64,000 nucleotides of DNA from Brachypodius melanocephalos (Eukaryota; Chordata; Aves; Passeriformes; Pycnonotidae), in contig VZSR01001479.1 in the NCBI GenBank assembly GCA_013398615.1, forward strand, positions 9,678,564 to 9,742,563, written 5' to 3'. The position numbers and the translations under genes were made by a program. The notes under the pieces were generated by a model, which ran no database searches, had not been told where the DNA came from, and saw nothing but the letters and a program-made list of their open reading frames with translations. Each line of letters starts with the position of its first letter. The stretch's first letter is position 1. This document shows, piece by piece, positions 37,130 to 49,837 of the stretch.

Positions 37130-39440
37130 GAAGAAGGATGGGTTGAACTGAAGGGCAGATGGGAACAGAAGACACTTTCAGAAATGTAGTACAAGATCCT
37201 TTTGAAACGATGTCTGTGATGTACAGCCTTACTTCTGGCAAGTCTGGTTGGCATTGTGTTTATGTGATTATGCACAGATTTGCGAGAACTGTTCCTAAAA
37301 TAAAACTAATCTCTCTAAATGCTGGCAGGGTAGCCAGAACTTCAGATGCTGGCATACTGCCTTTTACAGAGTAATTTTGTTGAGAACAAAGTAAGCCCTC
37401 AGTAGTTTTGGCTCTGAGCTAGTAATATTGATTCCCCTTCTGTCTCCCTCTGCTGCTACATGAATCACAGGAGGTGGTGTGCAGAATACAAAATCTTGCC
37501 AGTGTTCCCTTTTGAGGAGGGGGGTAGCAAAGAGCATACCATAACACGAGGCAGTGCCAATTTCCTTGGCTTTGTGGAAAAATACCTTGTCAAATACGCC
37601 ATCCCTGCCCCTCCCCATGCAGCAGTGGTTACTCAGTGGGGATGGATGCAAAGTGACACACCACAGTAAGGTCCCCAGAAGTGCGTGCTCCCTCCCTGAC
37701 TCCACAGGAGGCTGGAGGCAAAGTACAGTAGTTGCCAATAGCTTCATGTTTGAAGCAAGATGCTGTTTATAAATACCATGTCTGCGCCTGAATTCTGGTG
37801 TAACCATTAAAAAGAGGTAGGTATGCCATTATAGGGAGGGTGTCCAAGGAGTATTTGTTGTTTCATGTTGCTCTTGCTAAGGTTCAGCTGATGGAATGAA
37901 TGTATTTAATCTGCCATTTGACAGGGGGTTTTGGGGCAACCCAGCACTGTTATGTGTAAGTGGTTATTTCTGCTGCCCAGGGGATTGACCCTTACTCACT
38001 GCTGTCCTCCCCCATGTAGTTTGATCAGAACCACAGAGATGCCCAGAGTACAGCTCATTTTATTTTGAGCTAGGACAGACTGGACTGATGCAAAAAGGGA
38101 AGTTTACATAAGCAGATTGCACAGCAGTTACTCGCATCAGGAGATTGTTCTTTATAGACCCTGTGGACTCCATGTAAGAGCATCTTGTTTTGTCAAATGC
38201 AATATTGTTATTTTCTTTCCCAGTGGGTTGCAGTCAATAGCAAGTGTTCACGTGCTGCCTCAAGAAATTAGCACTGCGCAGTAATGTTTCAGATGAGTGT
38301 TTGATTGATCTGGTCCTGTTCATTTTCACTTTGTTCCTCTGTAGTTCTTACAGTACAGTAGTTTGTTTCCAAGCACTGGCTGTTGTTTCAGTAGGGTGAG
38401 GAAATAGTGTCAGGTTCCAGGCTTCTCTCCTGCCTGCACTGGAAAATGTGAAGAGCACCTGACACTGTGGCTCTGTACGGCTGAGTTGATGTGGGTGACA
38501 TCAGAATGAAGCCATTGGAAAGCAACTCTGAAGGACCCTCCCAGCATGATCCTGGATGCTCCTTCATGAAAGAGAATAAATTGGATAAAGGAAGTTTTGC
38601 TTTGAAGGAAAAAAAGTAAAATGGATACAACATGTAGGAAATTCAGTGCTAAAAATACCGTGCTGGTCCAGACTATCTGGAGCTTAGCAGGCGAGTCTGT
38701 AAAACACGAATTCCTGTCGGCTGCAGTTCAGTTCTACCTTCTGGCAGTTGGCTGCATTGCTGGGTGTAATGGGCATTTTGCTGCACCATCCATGGGTTGC
38801 CTCCTCTGGAGAGTTCAAAATGTGTATTGATAGAAAGTGATGTTAACGAGCCATACAGTTGATCACAAATTAATGTCACATTGAATTTATATTAGGGGAA
38901 AAACAAAGGAAAAGTGCATAAAATGATAAAAAATGAAAAATTCACGGAAAAAAAATCTAACTGAAAGCTATTGCACACAGAAGTGAGAACAGAGCAATTT
39001 GAGTGCATTGTGAAGAATAAGAATAAAGATGGTTCTTTTGCCAGGGTTGTCCACAAAACATCTCCACATTTCTGTGTTTAATTGTTCATAAAGAAGTTGT
39101 TACGGTTGAAGTTGTGTCAGTCCTCACAGTTTAGCTTTGCTGCTCTGTGACTCCCATGATGTGAAGAGCACCTGCCCATCCACGCCAAGCAGTTTCTTCA
39201 GTGCCCTGCGGTGCGTGTGCCCTCATTTCAGTCTCATTTCGGTTCCATGTGTGGTTCTGTTGAGTCTTGCAACTATGGTGTCTCTTTTTCTATTTTTTTG
39301 TCCCCTTCTTTTTTTAAAAGTTGCTGTCACCAGATGTTGAAAAGTGAAATTTCAGTTTACCTTGCTTTCCTGGAAAATTAAAAGCTTCCCTCTCCCTCCT
39401 CCCGCAGCATCACAAATAAGGTGCATCTTCTTGCAGTAAA

Positions 39441-39446
39441 AATAAA
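39441..39446 (+). terminator. Candidate LPGAT1 poly(A) signal, proximal
   Basis: AATAAA is followed within 15-35 bases by a T/G-rich stretch (tgtggtactgttcattgttc). It is one of several canonical hexamers downstream of the LPGAT1 stop and could end a shorter mRNA. Confidence 0.4.
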
Positions 39447-40458
39447 GCATTCACTGTGGTACTGTTCATTGTTCACTTGGTTTGCAGATGATGTAACTTT
39501 TCTTTGTGTGACACTGCCATAAAGTGCTGTCAACTTTTCTCACCTGTTTGTACAAGATAATAACAGATGCCGATCACTGTGTGTGACAGGATTCAACTGC
39601 TCCGCTTTGCCTTGACATAAATTTTGGGACCAAAGGTACCTAAAACTGGGATTTCCAAATCACGAGCCCAGGGTTGGATGCATTCTCTTGACAGTCAGCT
39701 GGAGGATTTGTGGTGATCTGATACAATCACACAAAATAATTATACATCTGGGGTTCTGTATTTTTTGGAAATAATGGAGCCATATGAAATAAAGGGTTAT
39801 TTTGCAAAATTGCATATTTGATAGTTTTTACACTTCTTTTAAAAATACAAAGCAACAATGGGAAGAGCAAAATGGAAACCATACTCTGGTTTCAAATGTC
39901 TGCATACATTAGAAATGTTTCCGAGCAACTCTACTTTTTCTGTAAGAGCTATAGACTGCCTGGCTGTGATAAGTCATTGGAAGGATTCTATGTATTTTAA
40001 AGTTAGACCTTTTATTTTATCATGAGATAATGAAGTAATTATTCACTGAACAACTGTCCTATTAAAATGAGTTAGTTCCTTAAAATTACTCGACCATGAC
40101 GTTCATATTGTATGATGAACAGGGGTTTTTTTTTAATACCAGTTAGCTTCACAGTTTTCTCCTTCCCTTCTCTGTTACCTTTTTGTTTCATGTGGTAAAA
40201 TGGATGTGGAAGCCTGGAGTGATTGTCAGTGTTTTTGCGAAGGGCTGGTCATGTTTGGAATTATTTTGCTGAATTTATTTCATTGGTGTTTTTTTTAAAT
40301 AAAATCTTCCCAGCAGCCAAGATGTCTTTCAGAAATGTAGACAGATACCAGAAGCAGCATTTCTCTTTCTTTTCCCTGGGCTGTTTTGCTTTTGGCTTTT
40401 GTTTGGGTTTTTTTTGTTTTGGTTTGTTGGGGTTTATTTTTGGCGGGGGGGGGGGGGG

Positions 40459-40511
40459 NNNNNNNNNNNNNNNNNNNNNNNNNNNNNNNNNNNNNNNNNN
40501 NNNNNNNNNNN
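40459..40511. other. Assembly gap (53 N)
   Basis: Fifty-three N flanked by 14 G on the left (40445-40458) and 12 T on the right (40512-40523), inside T/G-rich sequence starting near 40385. The true length is unknown. It falls in the probable LPGAT1 3' UTR. Confidence 0.99.
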
Positions 40512-41560
40512 TTTTTTTTTTTTCAATTTTTTTCAAGACTATTTTATATGCTTCTGATCCTTAATAGATGAGAAGATTTTCTTTGATGGTTGTATTTATT
40601 GTGCTTATAACCAATGGATACACAACCTTTACTGTTCTTACCATAAACCAAACAAATAGGAAAATAACACTTTGGTTCACTGTACAGCTGCAGTGTTAAT
40701 TTGTGATAGATAACATTGTTTATTAGGAAGGACACAGAGACAAATGTTTCAGTGCCAGAAGTGGCAAGAGGAGGAGTGGAGCAGTAGGGGAGAGAGGGGA
40801 CAGCAGCTCTGCAGATCTCACTCACTCCAGCACCTGCTAGAAGCTGTGCCGGTGCCCAGGCTGCAGAGTTCCTCTGCAAGTCACTGTAGGAGAGTCTTCG
40901 TAAAGTTTCTGAGAGCCGAACCTGAGCCCCCTTGACCCTGCTTTGCCTCCTAGCAGGACGTTGGGAGCAAGGCTGTCGTCATGGTGAGATCCGCACAGTT
41001 TTAAAGAGGGATCTGTTTTCAATCAACTCCAGCTGGGCAGAGCAATGCCAGGTGGGACAGCCCCACTCACTCTGTGCCTCTGGCACCTCTCTGGCGATGG
41101 CTCTTTGCTCCTTTCACCTCTTGAGTTTGCTGCTGGGACCCAGTCCTGCAACGTCTGGCAAAGGGAGAAGGAACTCCATGGAGCACTGTGACACATCTCG
41201 TGCAATTTCCAAAACGGCGCCATGGTTGTAGTGACGTCTACCTCTTCCTTTCTCTTCTGGGTTCTGTCTTGTTTTTCTGTGTGGTGTTTTTCTGTGAGGG
41301 GTGGGGGGAATTGGGGAGTGGGAGGGAAAACTTAAAATCTGAATATTAAGACACTGGTGGGGGATCCAGTGCTTACCAACCATGCTGTCTTATTGAAAAA
41401 GCCATTGTTTTTAATTCCTGCCTAGTATGAAATGTTTGTTTTAACAAAATCCTTCCTGCTGGAAAGAAAAATGTATTTTTAAAAAGAGAAAACAACCCTC
41501 TTGGCTATGAGAATGTCAGCTGTATGAGTTGTGACCATATCATGACATGCTGATCAGATA

Positions 41561-41566
41561 AATAAA
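41561..41566 (+). terminator. Candidate LPGAT1 poly(A) signal
   Basis: A canonical AATAAA within ataaataaattttt is followed by the T/G-rich ctctgttgtatttttgctg, a plausible downstream element. Confidence 0.4.
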
Positions 41567-41674
41567 TTTTTATCTCTCAGGACTCTGTTGTATTTTTGCT
41601 GTTCTGGTAACTGTCAACTTTTCTGAAAGGATGCTCTTCATTTTTAAACACCACTAATTTCAGCTGAAACAGCA

Positions 41675-41680
41675 AATAAA
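41675..41680 (+). terminator. Candidate distal LPGAT1 poly(A) signal
   Basis: AATAAA is followed four bases later by GGTGTGTG and then atgtcatgtatgctt. It is the last well-formed hexamer with a GT-rich element before the composition becomes ordinary intergenic sequence. Confidence 0.45.
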
Positions 41681-42509
41681 AAAGGTGTGTGAATGTCATG
41701 TATGCTTACTCAGGTTTACAGAAAATCATTTTTGTCATAACAAAAATTCATCCTGGCAAAATAATGAAAGGCTACAGGTAAAAAAGCAGGCACCCGAGGT
41801 GGCCAGGTATTATGTGCTGCAGTTACTTTGATCTCAAAGGCAAAGAAAAGGTATCTCCTGGGGGAGAAAAAAAGAGTTTTTCTTGTCAATACCTTTCTAT
41901 AGCTAGAATCTGTTAAACTTCCCATATGTTCTTGGGCTCTTTGTGGAATAAAGAAGAAGTCTTTTGGGTTGGTTGTCCCTTCTAATGCCAGTCTGGTTTT
42001 GTACCAAGTTTCACTAAGACTTCTCCATGGGCTTGGAGAAGTGGTGCATCAGGAATTTTAGAGCAGCTAGTGCTGGGATCTGGTGCAGCTGAATAAAGGC
42101 TGCCAATATTTTTGCTTAAAAAGAAATCATTGAGTTCATTGTAAATGGCACTGGTTGTGTAAGTATTAAGGGCTGATAAGAACAGATAGATAGTGGGTTA
42201 AAGATGGCAAGGAGCTCGCTGGATGGTGACATGCAAATTTTTAAGTTTACCTTGGGAAACGGGAAGTTCCAAAAAAGTGCAGGTTGTGAAAGGGATCAGT
42301 AGGATCAAACTCTGGTTCTGTACAAAGACTAAATAATACGGTAACCTCAATAGAGCTCTTCTGTGTGGCTTTGGGAAAGAGCAATGCTGGTCTTGCTCAA
42401 CAAAACTACAGGACTAAATCAGATGGTGAATGTGGCTCATTATTATATGCCACAATAGAGTTGGGTTTTTTATAATCGCACTTGAGAACCTGAAGGAGAA
42501 AAAAAGGTC

Positions 42510-42552
42510 AATTTATACTGAATTACTTTTGAATTTATACTGAATTACTTTT
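42510..42552 (+). repeat. 21-bp direct repeat, two copies
   Basis: 'aatttatactgaattacttt' (plus one T) occurs at 42510-42530 and again at 42532-42552, separated by one G. The copies are identical, so the duplication is recent. Confidence 0.95.
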
Positions 42553-45121
42553 TAAGAGGAAATTTTTCATTTGCAATTGGCTAGTATAATTCTGCAGATT
42601 ATAACAGAAATTCTGTTCAGCTGTGTACAATATTTTCATAAATTAAGTAAACCATGAATGTTTTTTATTACCAATTTGTTATTAATGAGGACAAGTTGCT
42701 GAATGGTCCAAGTCACTTAGTGCAGTGTATGTTCGATACTGAGCAAAAGGAAGGTCATCTACCCACAAGGAATAGATATCTCCCAGGAAGAGAAATTGTT
42801 CTAGAAAACACAAGAGTTGAGAGATTCTGGCAACTGAGGACTGCATCAGCATTGCTGCTGTAAATAAATACCTAGAAGTAAGTAAAAGGGCAGATTTGAC
42901 CCTTTGAGCAGACAGACCAAGTAGGAGCAAGGGGTAGTAGGATTTCCCCCTGCAAAATAGTGAAACCATATATTGAATATTGACTCAAAGCAGCAAGGCG
43001 AGATGGAAGGGAAGAGCCTGGCAGTGTTTTCCCCCAAAGTGAAGCTGTTGGCTTTTCTACTCCCTCTGTGCTTTTGGCAACACAGAAGCTGCTTCTGATA
43101 CTGTTCTTGTGTTCCCTTTTCTCTGCATTGCTCTTAGACACACTGGGTCTTCCTCATCAGCCAGGATTTGAAGGGGAGAAACCCAGAGCTGTTAGGTAGG
43201 AGCTGTCCTGCACCTCTGCCTTGAAGTGCACAAGATGTCAAGAATCCTGAAAGTGAAAACTCCCTTCACTGGAGTTTTCCTGCACTGAAAATGCCAAACT
43301 TAGAATATGTTAGAACAGAACTCGTGATTTGGTTTGCTCTTTGGTTTGGGGTTTGGTTTTGGGGTTTTTTGCCACTGCTCTAACTAAATACTCTCTTGCA
43401 GCTGGCAAAACCAGTGGAACATTTTATGTGCAGTGCTCTGCTGTTAACACCATGGCCAAATGATTTACAGGACCTTGCCTGACAAGGAATTTTAAGAGCC
43501 TTCAGAGCTGAGCCTCGTAGCCTATGAGGTGGGTGGGGTTGCTTTTTCAGGAAATTCCTAATCCAAAACTGATAACAAAAACAGGTGTGAATAATATTTA
43601 ATATTTAGTAGAGTCTTAAAAATAAGCTCTGTTAATTGCCCACAGGCCTGCATTAATATTTGCTGAAGCACTGTTGCTTAGGTAGCACTGGATTAATTCC
43701 TGTCAAAAAAGTTTTCTCCCACTTCTGTTTATTCCAGTGTTAAGTATCACTTAAGGTGATAGCTGATGGATTTTCCTACTCCAGCCATTCCCCTCGGGAA
43801 ATACAAGATGCAGTTTGGTGCTCCATGTTTGTACCACGGCTGATCCATAAAGTTCAGAACAGGCAGCTAAGGATTTGCTAAGTGGGCAGAAGCACCTGTA
43901 GGTGAGAACAGTCATCAAAGGTTGCCTCTAACACCTGCTCCTGTGAGGCCCTTAGTCTCTCTGTTGTGCTGAGAGCAGGACCTAGGTCAAGATTGATTTT
44001 TAGCATTAATCATTGAATAAGCCTTACAAACACAAACTGAAGCTGTACCAACACAATCCCTAAAAGACCCCAGGCAGAGACAATTAAAGCTACAAAGTTA
44101 ATCTGGAAAAACTTTGAGAAAGAAGGAAGTCTTGTCTGCTTAGCTTATCCAAGGGTTATTTAAAATACCACTGCGTTATGTACAAGTACTCAGCAAGTGC
44201 TCAGTCATGGACTCCAGGCTGGGAAAAAAGGCTGAAGAGGCAGCAGTTCCATGCAGAATATAATGAGCTGAGCTCAGGCTGAGGAAGGGAGGGAAAGCCT
44301 CAGCTTAGACATGTGTTCAGTTCTCCATCCCTCAAGTCCTGAAATCAGAACTGTTGCCTTAAATGTTTTATTACAGAGCTGAAATAGAAGCAGGTACTGT
44401 TTAGCCTAATTACAGAGGGAGGTTGTGACCTACATTATGCAGGTAACAAGACTAAATAATTCATGGGCTTTGGTCCAAACATCTGTGAAACTTAAGAATT
44501 TTATTAGCAGCTAGATGGCAAATTCTTTTTCTATGCTTTTACCTTCTCAATGCAACATTTCTGTTTTCTGCTCCAGGCTTATAAACCCCAATTCTGCAAG
44601 AAATAGCAATAGATACAAATGTTAATTTTTCAGATTAATAATTTGCGTCTGTGGAGTAACTATGAAAATATCTTCCTTTCTTATATATGCACAGATGGTT
44701 GGAGCTGGATAGAGAATCAGGCCCCAGATATGTCTGAGCCATTATCCTCACACCCAGAATAGCCATGACAAGTGCCTCAGAGAAAATTTTAAGGATCCCT
44801 GGAGTGGACAAGCATTAAATAACCTTACTATATATAGGATTTTTCTGCCTAACCCTTCCATTAGAAGTTAGCTTATGTCCTGGCCCACTGAAATTTACAT
44901 CCCTCTTTTGTTTTACTTTTAGTTTACCTTCTCACAGTCAGGGTGTGTTGGTTCAGTTTTTGGTTTTATTTTGTTGACCTGATGGTCTTTGCTCTTGGGA
45001 AGGTTAGTGACTCCTGGGGGCCACTTGGAAACACTGACAGAAGTCCACTTTTTCCAGAAAAAGTTTCATTCTTTATAAATCTTCAGGGTTTGCATTGGTT
45101 CCTCCTCTCGTGTTATGAGAG

Positions 45122-45124
<3 letters not shown>

Positions 45125-45152
<28 letters not shown>

Positions 45153-45175
45153 CCCAAAAAAAAAACCAAACCCAC
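45125..45175 (+). repeat. Poly(A) tract with A/C-rich tail
   Basis: About 28 consecutive A, then 'ccc', a further A run and 'ccaaacccacaaacc'. The sequence just upstream was inspected as a possible retroposed insert and not recognised. Confidence 0.9.
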
Positions 45176-48100
45176 AAACCCTGATGTAGCTTTTTCCCTT
45201 TACCTTTCCTGCTTTTATATCTTCTATATCTTCTGTCAGTCTACCATGACTGAGTATATCTCTGAACTATTTAAATTTCTGTTCTCATTGTGGTAGATCC
45301 ATCACCTGCATAGTTAAGTTCCTTCTGCTTTTATTACAACATTCAGAGAATTGATTGTCCTATCCATATAATTTATTTAAATACTTATCCATACATCTTG
45401 ATGGTGAGAGGATTAGATTTATTAATGGATTAGTAATTTCCTGACTCCAGTGACACATATAAATCAAACAATAAATAAGTTAACAGCTACAGAACAAAAA
45501 TTTGCTGCCAACAGTTTTAATTTTCTACACAAAAATACCCACGTTTAATTTTATTGCACAGTGAAGAAGACTAAAATGATCAAAGCTGTTCCCTAAGGTA
45601 AAGTGAGAACAGGGAAGTTACTTCCTTCATATTATTCTGTCTTTCTTTTAAAAATAAAAAAAACCCAGTCAAATGAGGTCAAGTTTAATAAGCTTGTGCT
45701 GGTATCCCCCTGAATTTTTGAGATCCTAGGAGCTGTTACAGAAACCAACAAACTGCTAACCTGAACCACGGATCAAGAGCACTCTGGGGAGCTGCCCTGT
45801 CTCCTAATGGGTCTATGAAAAGTTGGCCCCTGATTTTTATTTGTGAACTTCTAATTTGTTATATGGAAATAAATACAAAATACTCAATGAAGCCAAAGGA
45901 TAAGGATGTGGAGAAACTCCATACAGGCTCCTGACCTTTATTTTCTGGTTTGCATTTCTCTCTGCAGCACTTTATTGTGTAAGGAGGTATTATATATGCT
46001 GGGTATGTTAATGCAGGCAGCACAGCCAGCCTGAGTGTATTAAGGGTAGAAATCACAAGGTCAGAAGTGCCAGTTGTACTAATTAGTGCAATCCTGACTA
46101 AGAACAGTTACATGACTTTATTTTTAATGAGCACAAGGATTATGGGAATTTAGATAGAACAATAATCTATTTTTATCTGGTATTTTGTAAGCTCAGAAGA
46201 TGAATTAGAAATAAGCTGCATAGTAAGACAGGCCAGAGCTGCAGCTAAATTACCAAAACTGCAGGAACAAAACATTCCTTACTTAGAGCACTGCATGGAA
46301 GTCTCCAGGTTGGAGCAATAACCCTAACTTGGTATCAAAAGTATGGGTTACAGTGACAAGGTAAAGTACAAGCATGGCACCCACCTCAGAAACTAGTATG
46401 ACAAAATTTGTTAGTTCTTTTTTTTAACACTTCAGGGTTTGCAAGTTAGGAGGGAGAGAAAATACATTTTGCTAGTGGTTAATCATACTTATTTAATTGC
46501 TGCATCATCTGCTATTGAAGGCTAAGAAGACTAAAACTGTTAAAAGAAAAAAAAAACTAACAACAAAAAGGAGCTGTGGGGGTGGGGTTTCATAAGGAGT
46601 AGTAGTTGACTTACATGCTTATGTAAAAGGTATGTTCTGTGTATGCAAAGACTCTGCACTGGGATTTGCTTACTCTCTTTCCTGACTTGTGCACTGGCTG
46701 CTGGTAATTAAATCAAACATTAAAGGTGGGGTCTCCTTCTTGCCAGGAAGACATTTGCATTGCTGCAAAGCTGGAGGGAAAAATCAAATCAGTGGGAAAG
46801 TCAAAACAACTTTCTACATATTGGGAGATGTGAAAGGGGCCACATGGTGCTTAAAAGATCGTTAAATCAGAAAAGGATGGGGATAGAAGGACAGCTTGTT
46901 TCTCCCACTGGGCTCTCTCTAAATGCAGCCTAACCTGGAACCTACAGCCCACTCAGGTTAAGTGGGTAGACACAGCATTTGTGCTTTGTCAGCTTTACAT
47001 CTGCCCTTGAAAGTGTCCAGCATTGGGTTCAGAAAAGTAAAGGGTGACTCTTTATCCTGTCCTTACAAACCATAATAAAACTTTTCACATGTTTTGCCAC
47101 TGCTTTTATCTCCACCTGAGCAAAGCCACGTGTATTTTTAGGACTACCAGATCTCATGAGTGTACCATCTCCTTGGATATATAATTCAACAAACTGGCAC
47201 ACTCTGGTAGGTCTCTGTATTCCAGCACATTTTCCAGAGAGATGAAAAAAAAATGAAGTGCACCCTGCTATCCTGCATGAGCTGGTTGGAACAGCTGCAA
47301 TACAAACATTGCTGTGGACAAAATACTTTCTGGTGATTCACCTTAATGGGGAAGGCAGGGTGAGTCACAGTGTCCTGTGGGAATTTGTATTAACAGTTGA
47401 TAATTTAGAAATTTTTAGATATTACCTTTTCAGATAGGACATACAACAGGATTTTTCCTATACCAGAATGTGGCATTAATGTCAGAAAAATTTAACTTGG
47501 GTCAGATTTAAATTGTGCTGCTCTTAGTCAAGTAAATTCCCATGGTACTAAAAATCACTAGGTGGATTGCTATTTCATGCCCAGGATCCTGTTTTAGGTT
47601 GAAAACAAGTTTAAGAGCACCTGGAGAAACTTGAGTTCATCCTAAAGGATAAAATTAATTCCACTTGTACAAGGCTTTGGACTGCTCACTTTTTTTGTTC
47701 TTTGCAGTTTAAGGATTTGCCACAAACAATTGCACAGGCCATCCTGTCTTGACCTTGGGCAAAGCCCAATTTCCTTAAAATGATAAATCTCTGCTGAACA
47801 CATCCCAAATGCAAAACCCTTCCAGAACTTTTCTGCCACAGCTAGAGAGAAATGTGCTGTTTCTATCTAATTTCCACTTGAAGGCAGGAGAACATTTCTC
47901 AACATCCCATAGGCACCTGGATTGCTCATACCTTTTTATCTGATAGTGCAGCCTGACAATGTTACCTCTCCTGCTGTGGTTCTGCAGAGGCTCAGCTACC
48001 TCAGTCCTTCATGATGCTATCTTTCTTCCAACTTGCATCACCAGTGGAAGTTTCCAGTATTGAAATGTTAAGAGTCCTTCATCCCCTCCAAGAGGAGATA

Positions 48101-49790
48101 TATAAATAAGAGGATTATTACATCTGTGCTGAGATTTTTGGACCTGACTTGTTTGTTATATAAGATCTGTCCAACTGGTTGCTGTCCTCAGTTTTCTCTG
48201 GTGATGCAGCAGGTTACTAATCATGTTGCATCCTCCTGATCCCTGGCAGGTATCAGGTGTTTGATAAACTGACTATCAAAGAGATTTACCAGGAAGGCCT
48301 TCACTGCTGTGGCATTGGCTTAGCGTTAGTACCACTTGCTGTGCTATGCTGGCCCAAACAGGAATTTCTCAGGCCAAGATCTGTGGAATCATGAGCTTCT
48401 GCTCAAGCAGTGACTGTGGTACTTTACAATAAATGTTTCAGCTAAATAGCCAGTGAGATGCTGCTCTCTTCTCAGCCTTACTTTCTCCCTGCTCACCTGT
48501 TGTCCCAGAGCTGAGTAAGAACTCTGCTGACAACATTCCATCTGGACTTTTAGCTGAGTAATGGCTCACACTTAGGCCTCAAATTATGAGAAAGCTTACT
48601 TACTTACCTCAGGACTGCACCCTAAAACACAGAAAATAAATAGGCTGGAAGGTGCTTCTATTCAGCTGACTCACAGACCTACAAGAAAGACTTAGATATA
48701 CAGAGAATGAAATTTGCTTTAACATTTAGACAAAAGTAGAAAGAAAATACAGTAAGTGCATATGTGTCAAAAAGAGAAGAGGCATTTATAAGGATGAGTA
48801 TACATGATGAGAAGGATGCGCTACATTTTTGCAGTGTACTAGAAAGTAGTTTCTTCCAGCTTTATAAAACATGAATTCTTATATTTTTATTGGAGGGAGT
48901 GAATTACAAAGTAAATGCCTGAGGCTTCAGCTGGGTCAGATGATTGCCTCACTGGGGTGAGATACCCTGCGGAAGAGAACTGCTCAAGCACCATCTCTCA
49001 AACCCAGTCATGTCTACATTGCTGGGTACTGTTTAAAACACAACTGCAGTCAGTTCCTAGTGCTGCATGCAGTCCCTGACAAGCTGCCTCTGGAGCTACA
49101 TGCTCATAGCAGTGCCTCCCCTATCTGCAGTACTGGCTCTCCCAGGCTTTCCAAAGGATAGGAGCACTGGGGGGTCTTAATTCATGGTCGCTTCTGGATT
49201 TATTTGTGGCAGATGCAGAGCTTACCTCTTACACCTCTCAGTTTCTCTGCCACTGGTGACCACTACATTAAAATATAGGCAGTAGTTCTGCCTTCAGATG
49301 TTCCATCCAGTGTGGCTTACTGGTTTGGACAAGCTATAATTTCAGTCTGTGTGAACACACCAGGCCAAGAACCAAGGCAGCCACGGCTGACTAACAGTGC
49401 TCATTAGATCTTAGGGCACTGCTCTGGGAGGTTTCCAAACAGAGCTAGAGGAGAGGAAGGAAAGTTCAATGAAAGAAACAGACTTTAGGACAAGGGGCTG
49501 GTGAGCTCATCACTGAAGATGAAGTTTTGGGACAAGTACTCAGCATTCACCCTGATGTGGTTGGTGGTACATTAAGCAGCAATTAAATGCTCCACCCTGC
49601 CCTCTTTTGAACCGTTCCTTGTTAAGGTACTCAGTATTTTTATTACAATTTGTCTCTTCCTGCCTTTTATTGTTTTCTGATATAAGCAACTTTCTTCTAG
49701 GTTGTTCTTTCCAGAAAGCTGAAGAATTACTTGGCTGAAGCAATTATTTTGAATGTTAGACATAGGAAGCAGCTTTGTAGAAATAATTAT

Positions 49791-49837
49791 CATAGAATCA
49801 TTAAGGCTGGAAAAGATCTTGTGTACTTAGATACAGG
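49791..49837 (-). mobile_element. Short CR1 3'-end scrap
   Basis: 'catagaatcattaaggctgg' followed by 'aaaagatcttgtg' matches the reverse complement of a common CR1 terminus (catagaatcattaaggttgg, aaaagacct). Only about 45 bases are recognisable. Confidence 0.6.

Larger units (their letters stand above)
35871..41700 (+). other. LPGAT1: LPGAT1 3' UTR, probable extent
   Basis: The region follows the stop codon without another recognisable gene and contains many AATAAA hexamers: 37299, 38575, 39022, 39441, 39788, 40298, 41561 and 41675. The last is followed at once by a GT-rich stretch (ggtgtgtgaatgtc), the expected arrangement for a strong cleavage site. The true end cannot be read from sequence alone; the UTR could stop near 39.45 kb or 41.7 kb, with shorter forms from earlier signals. 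Open frames in this stretch, including one of 147 codons on the minus strand at 37364-37807, show no recognisable domain. The 53-base assembly gap lies inside. Confidence 0.6.
41701..49790. other. Intergenic sequence, no gene recognised
   Basis: Ordinary AT-rich sequence downstream of LPGAT1. It contains a 21-bp tandem duplication (42510-42552), a T/G-rich tract (43325-43371) and a poly(A) tract (about 45125-45152). Open frames are short and lack recognised domains. Confidence 0.7.

Noticed and set aside
37364..37807. Open frame of 147 codons on the minus strand in the 3' UTR
   Set aside because: No known family and no codon pattern distinct from surroundings; it lies antisense to the probable LPGAT1 UTR.
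41238..41244. CTACCTC, a let-7 seed match in the probable 3' UTR
   Set aside because: A 7-mer is expected by chance about once in 16 kb, and conservation cannot be checked here.
44890..45125. Possible retrocopy ending in the poly(A) tract
   Set aside because: The upstream sequence matches no gene I recognise and no duplicated target site was found.
48100..48435. TATATAAATAAGAGG followed 330 bases later by AATAAA, reminiscent of a solo LTR
   Set aside because: No matching TG...CA ends or target-site duplication were seen, and spacing is long for an avian LTR.
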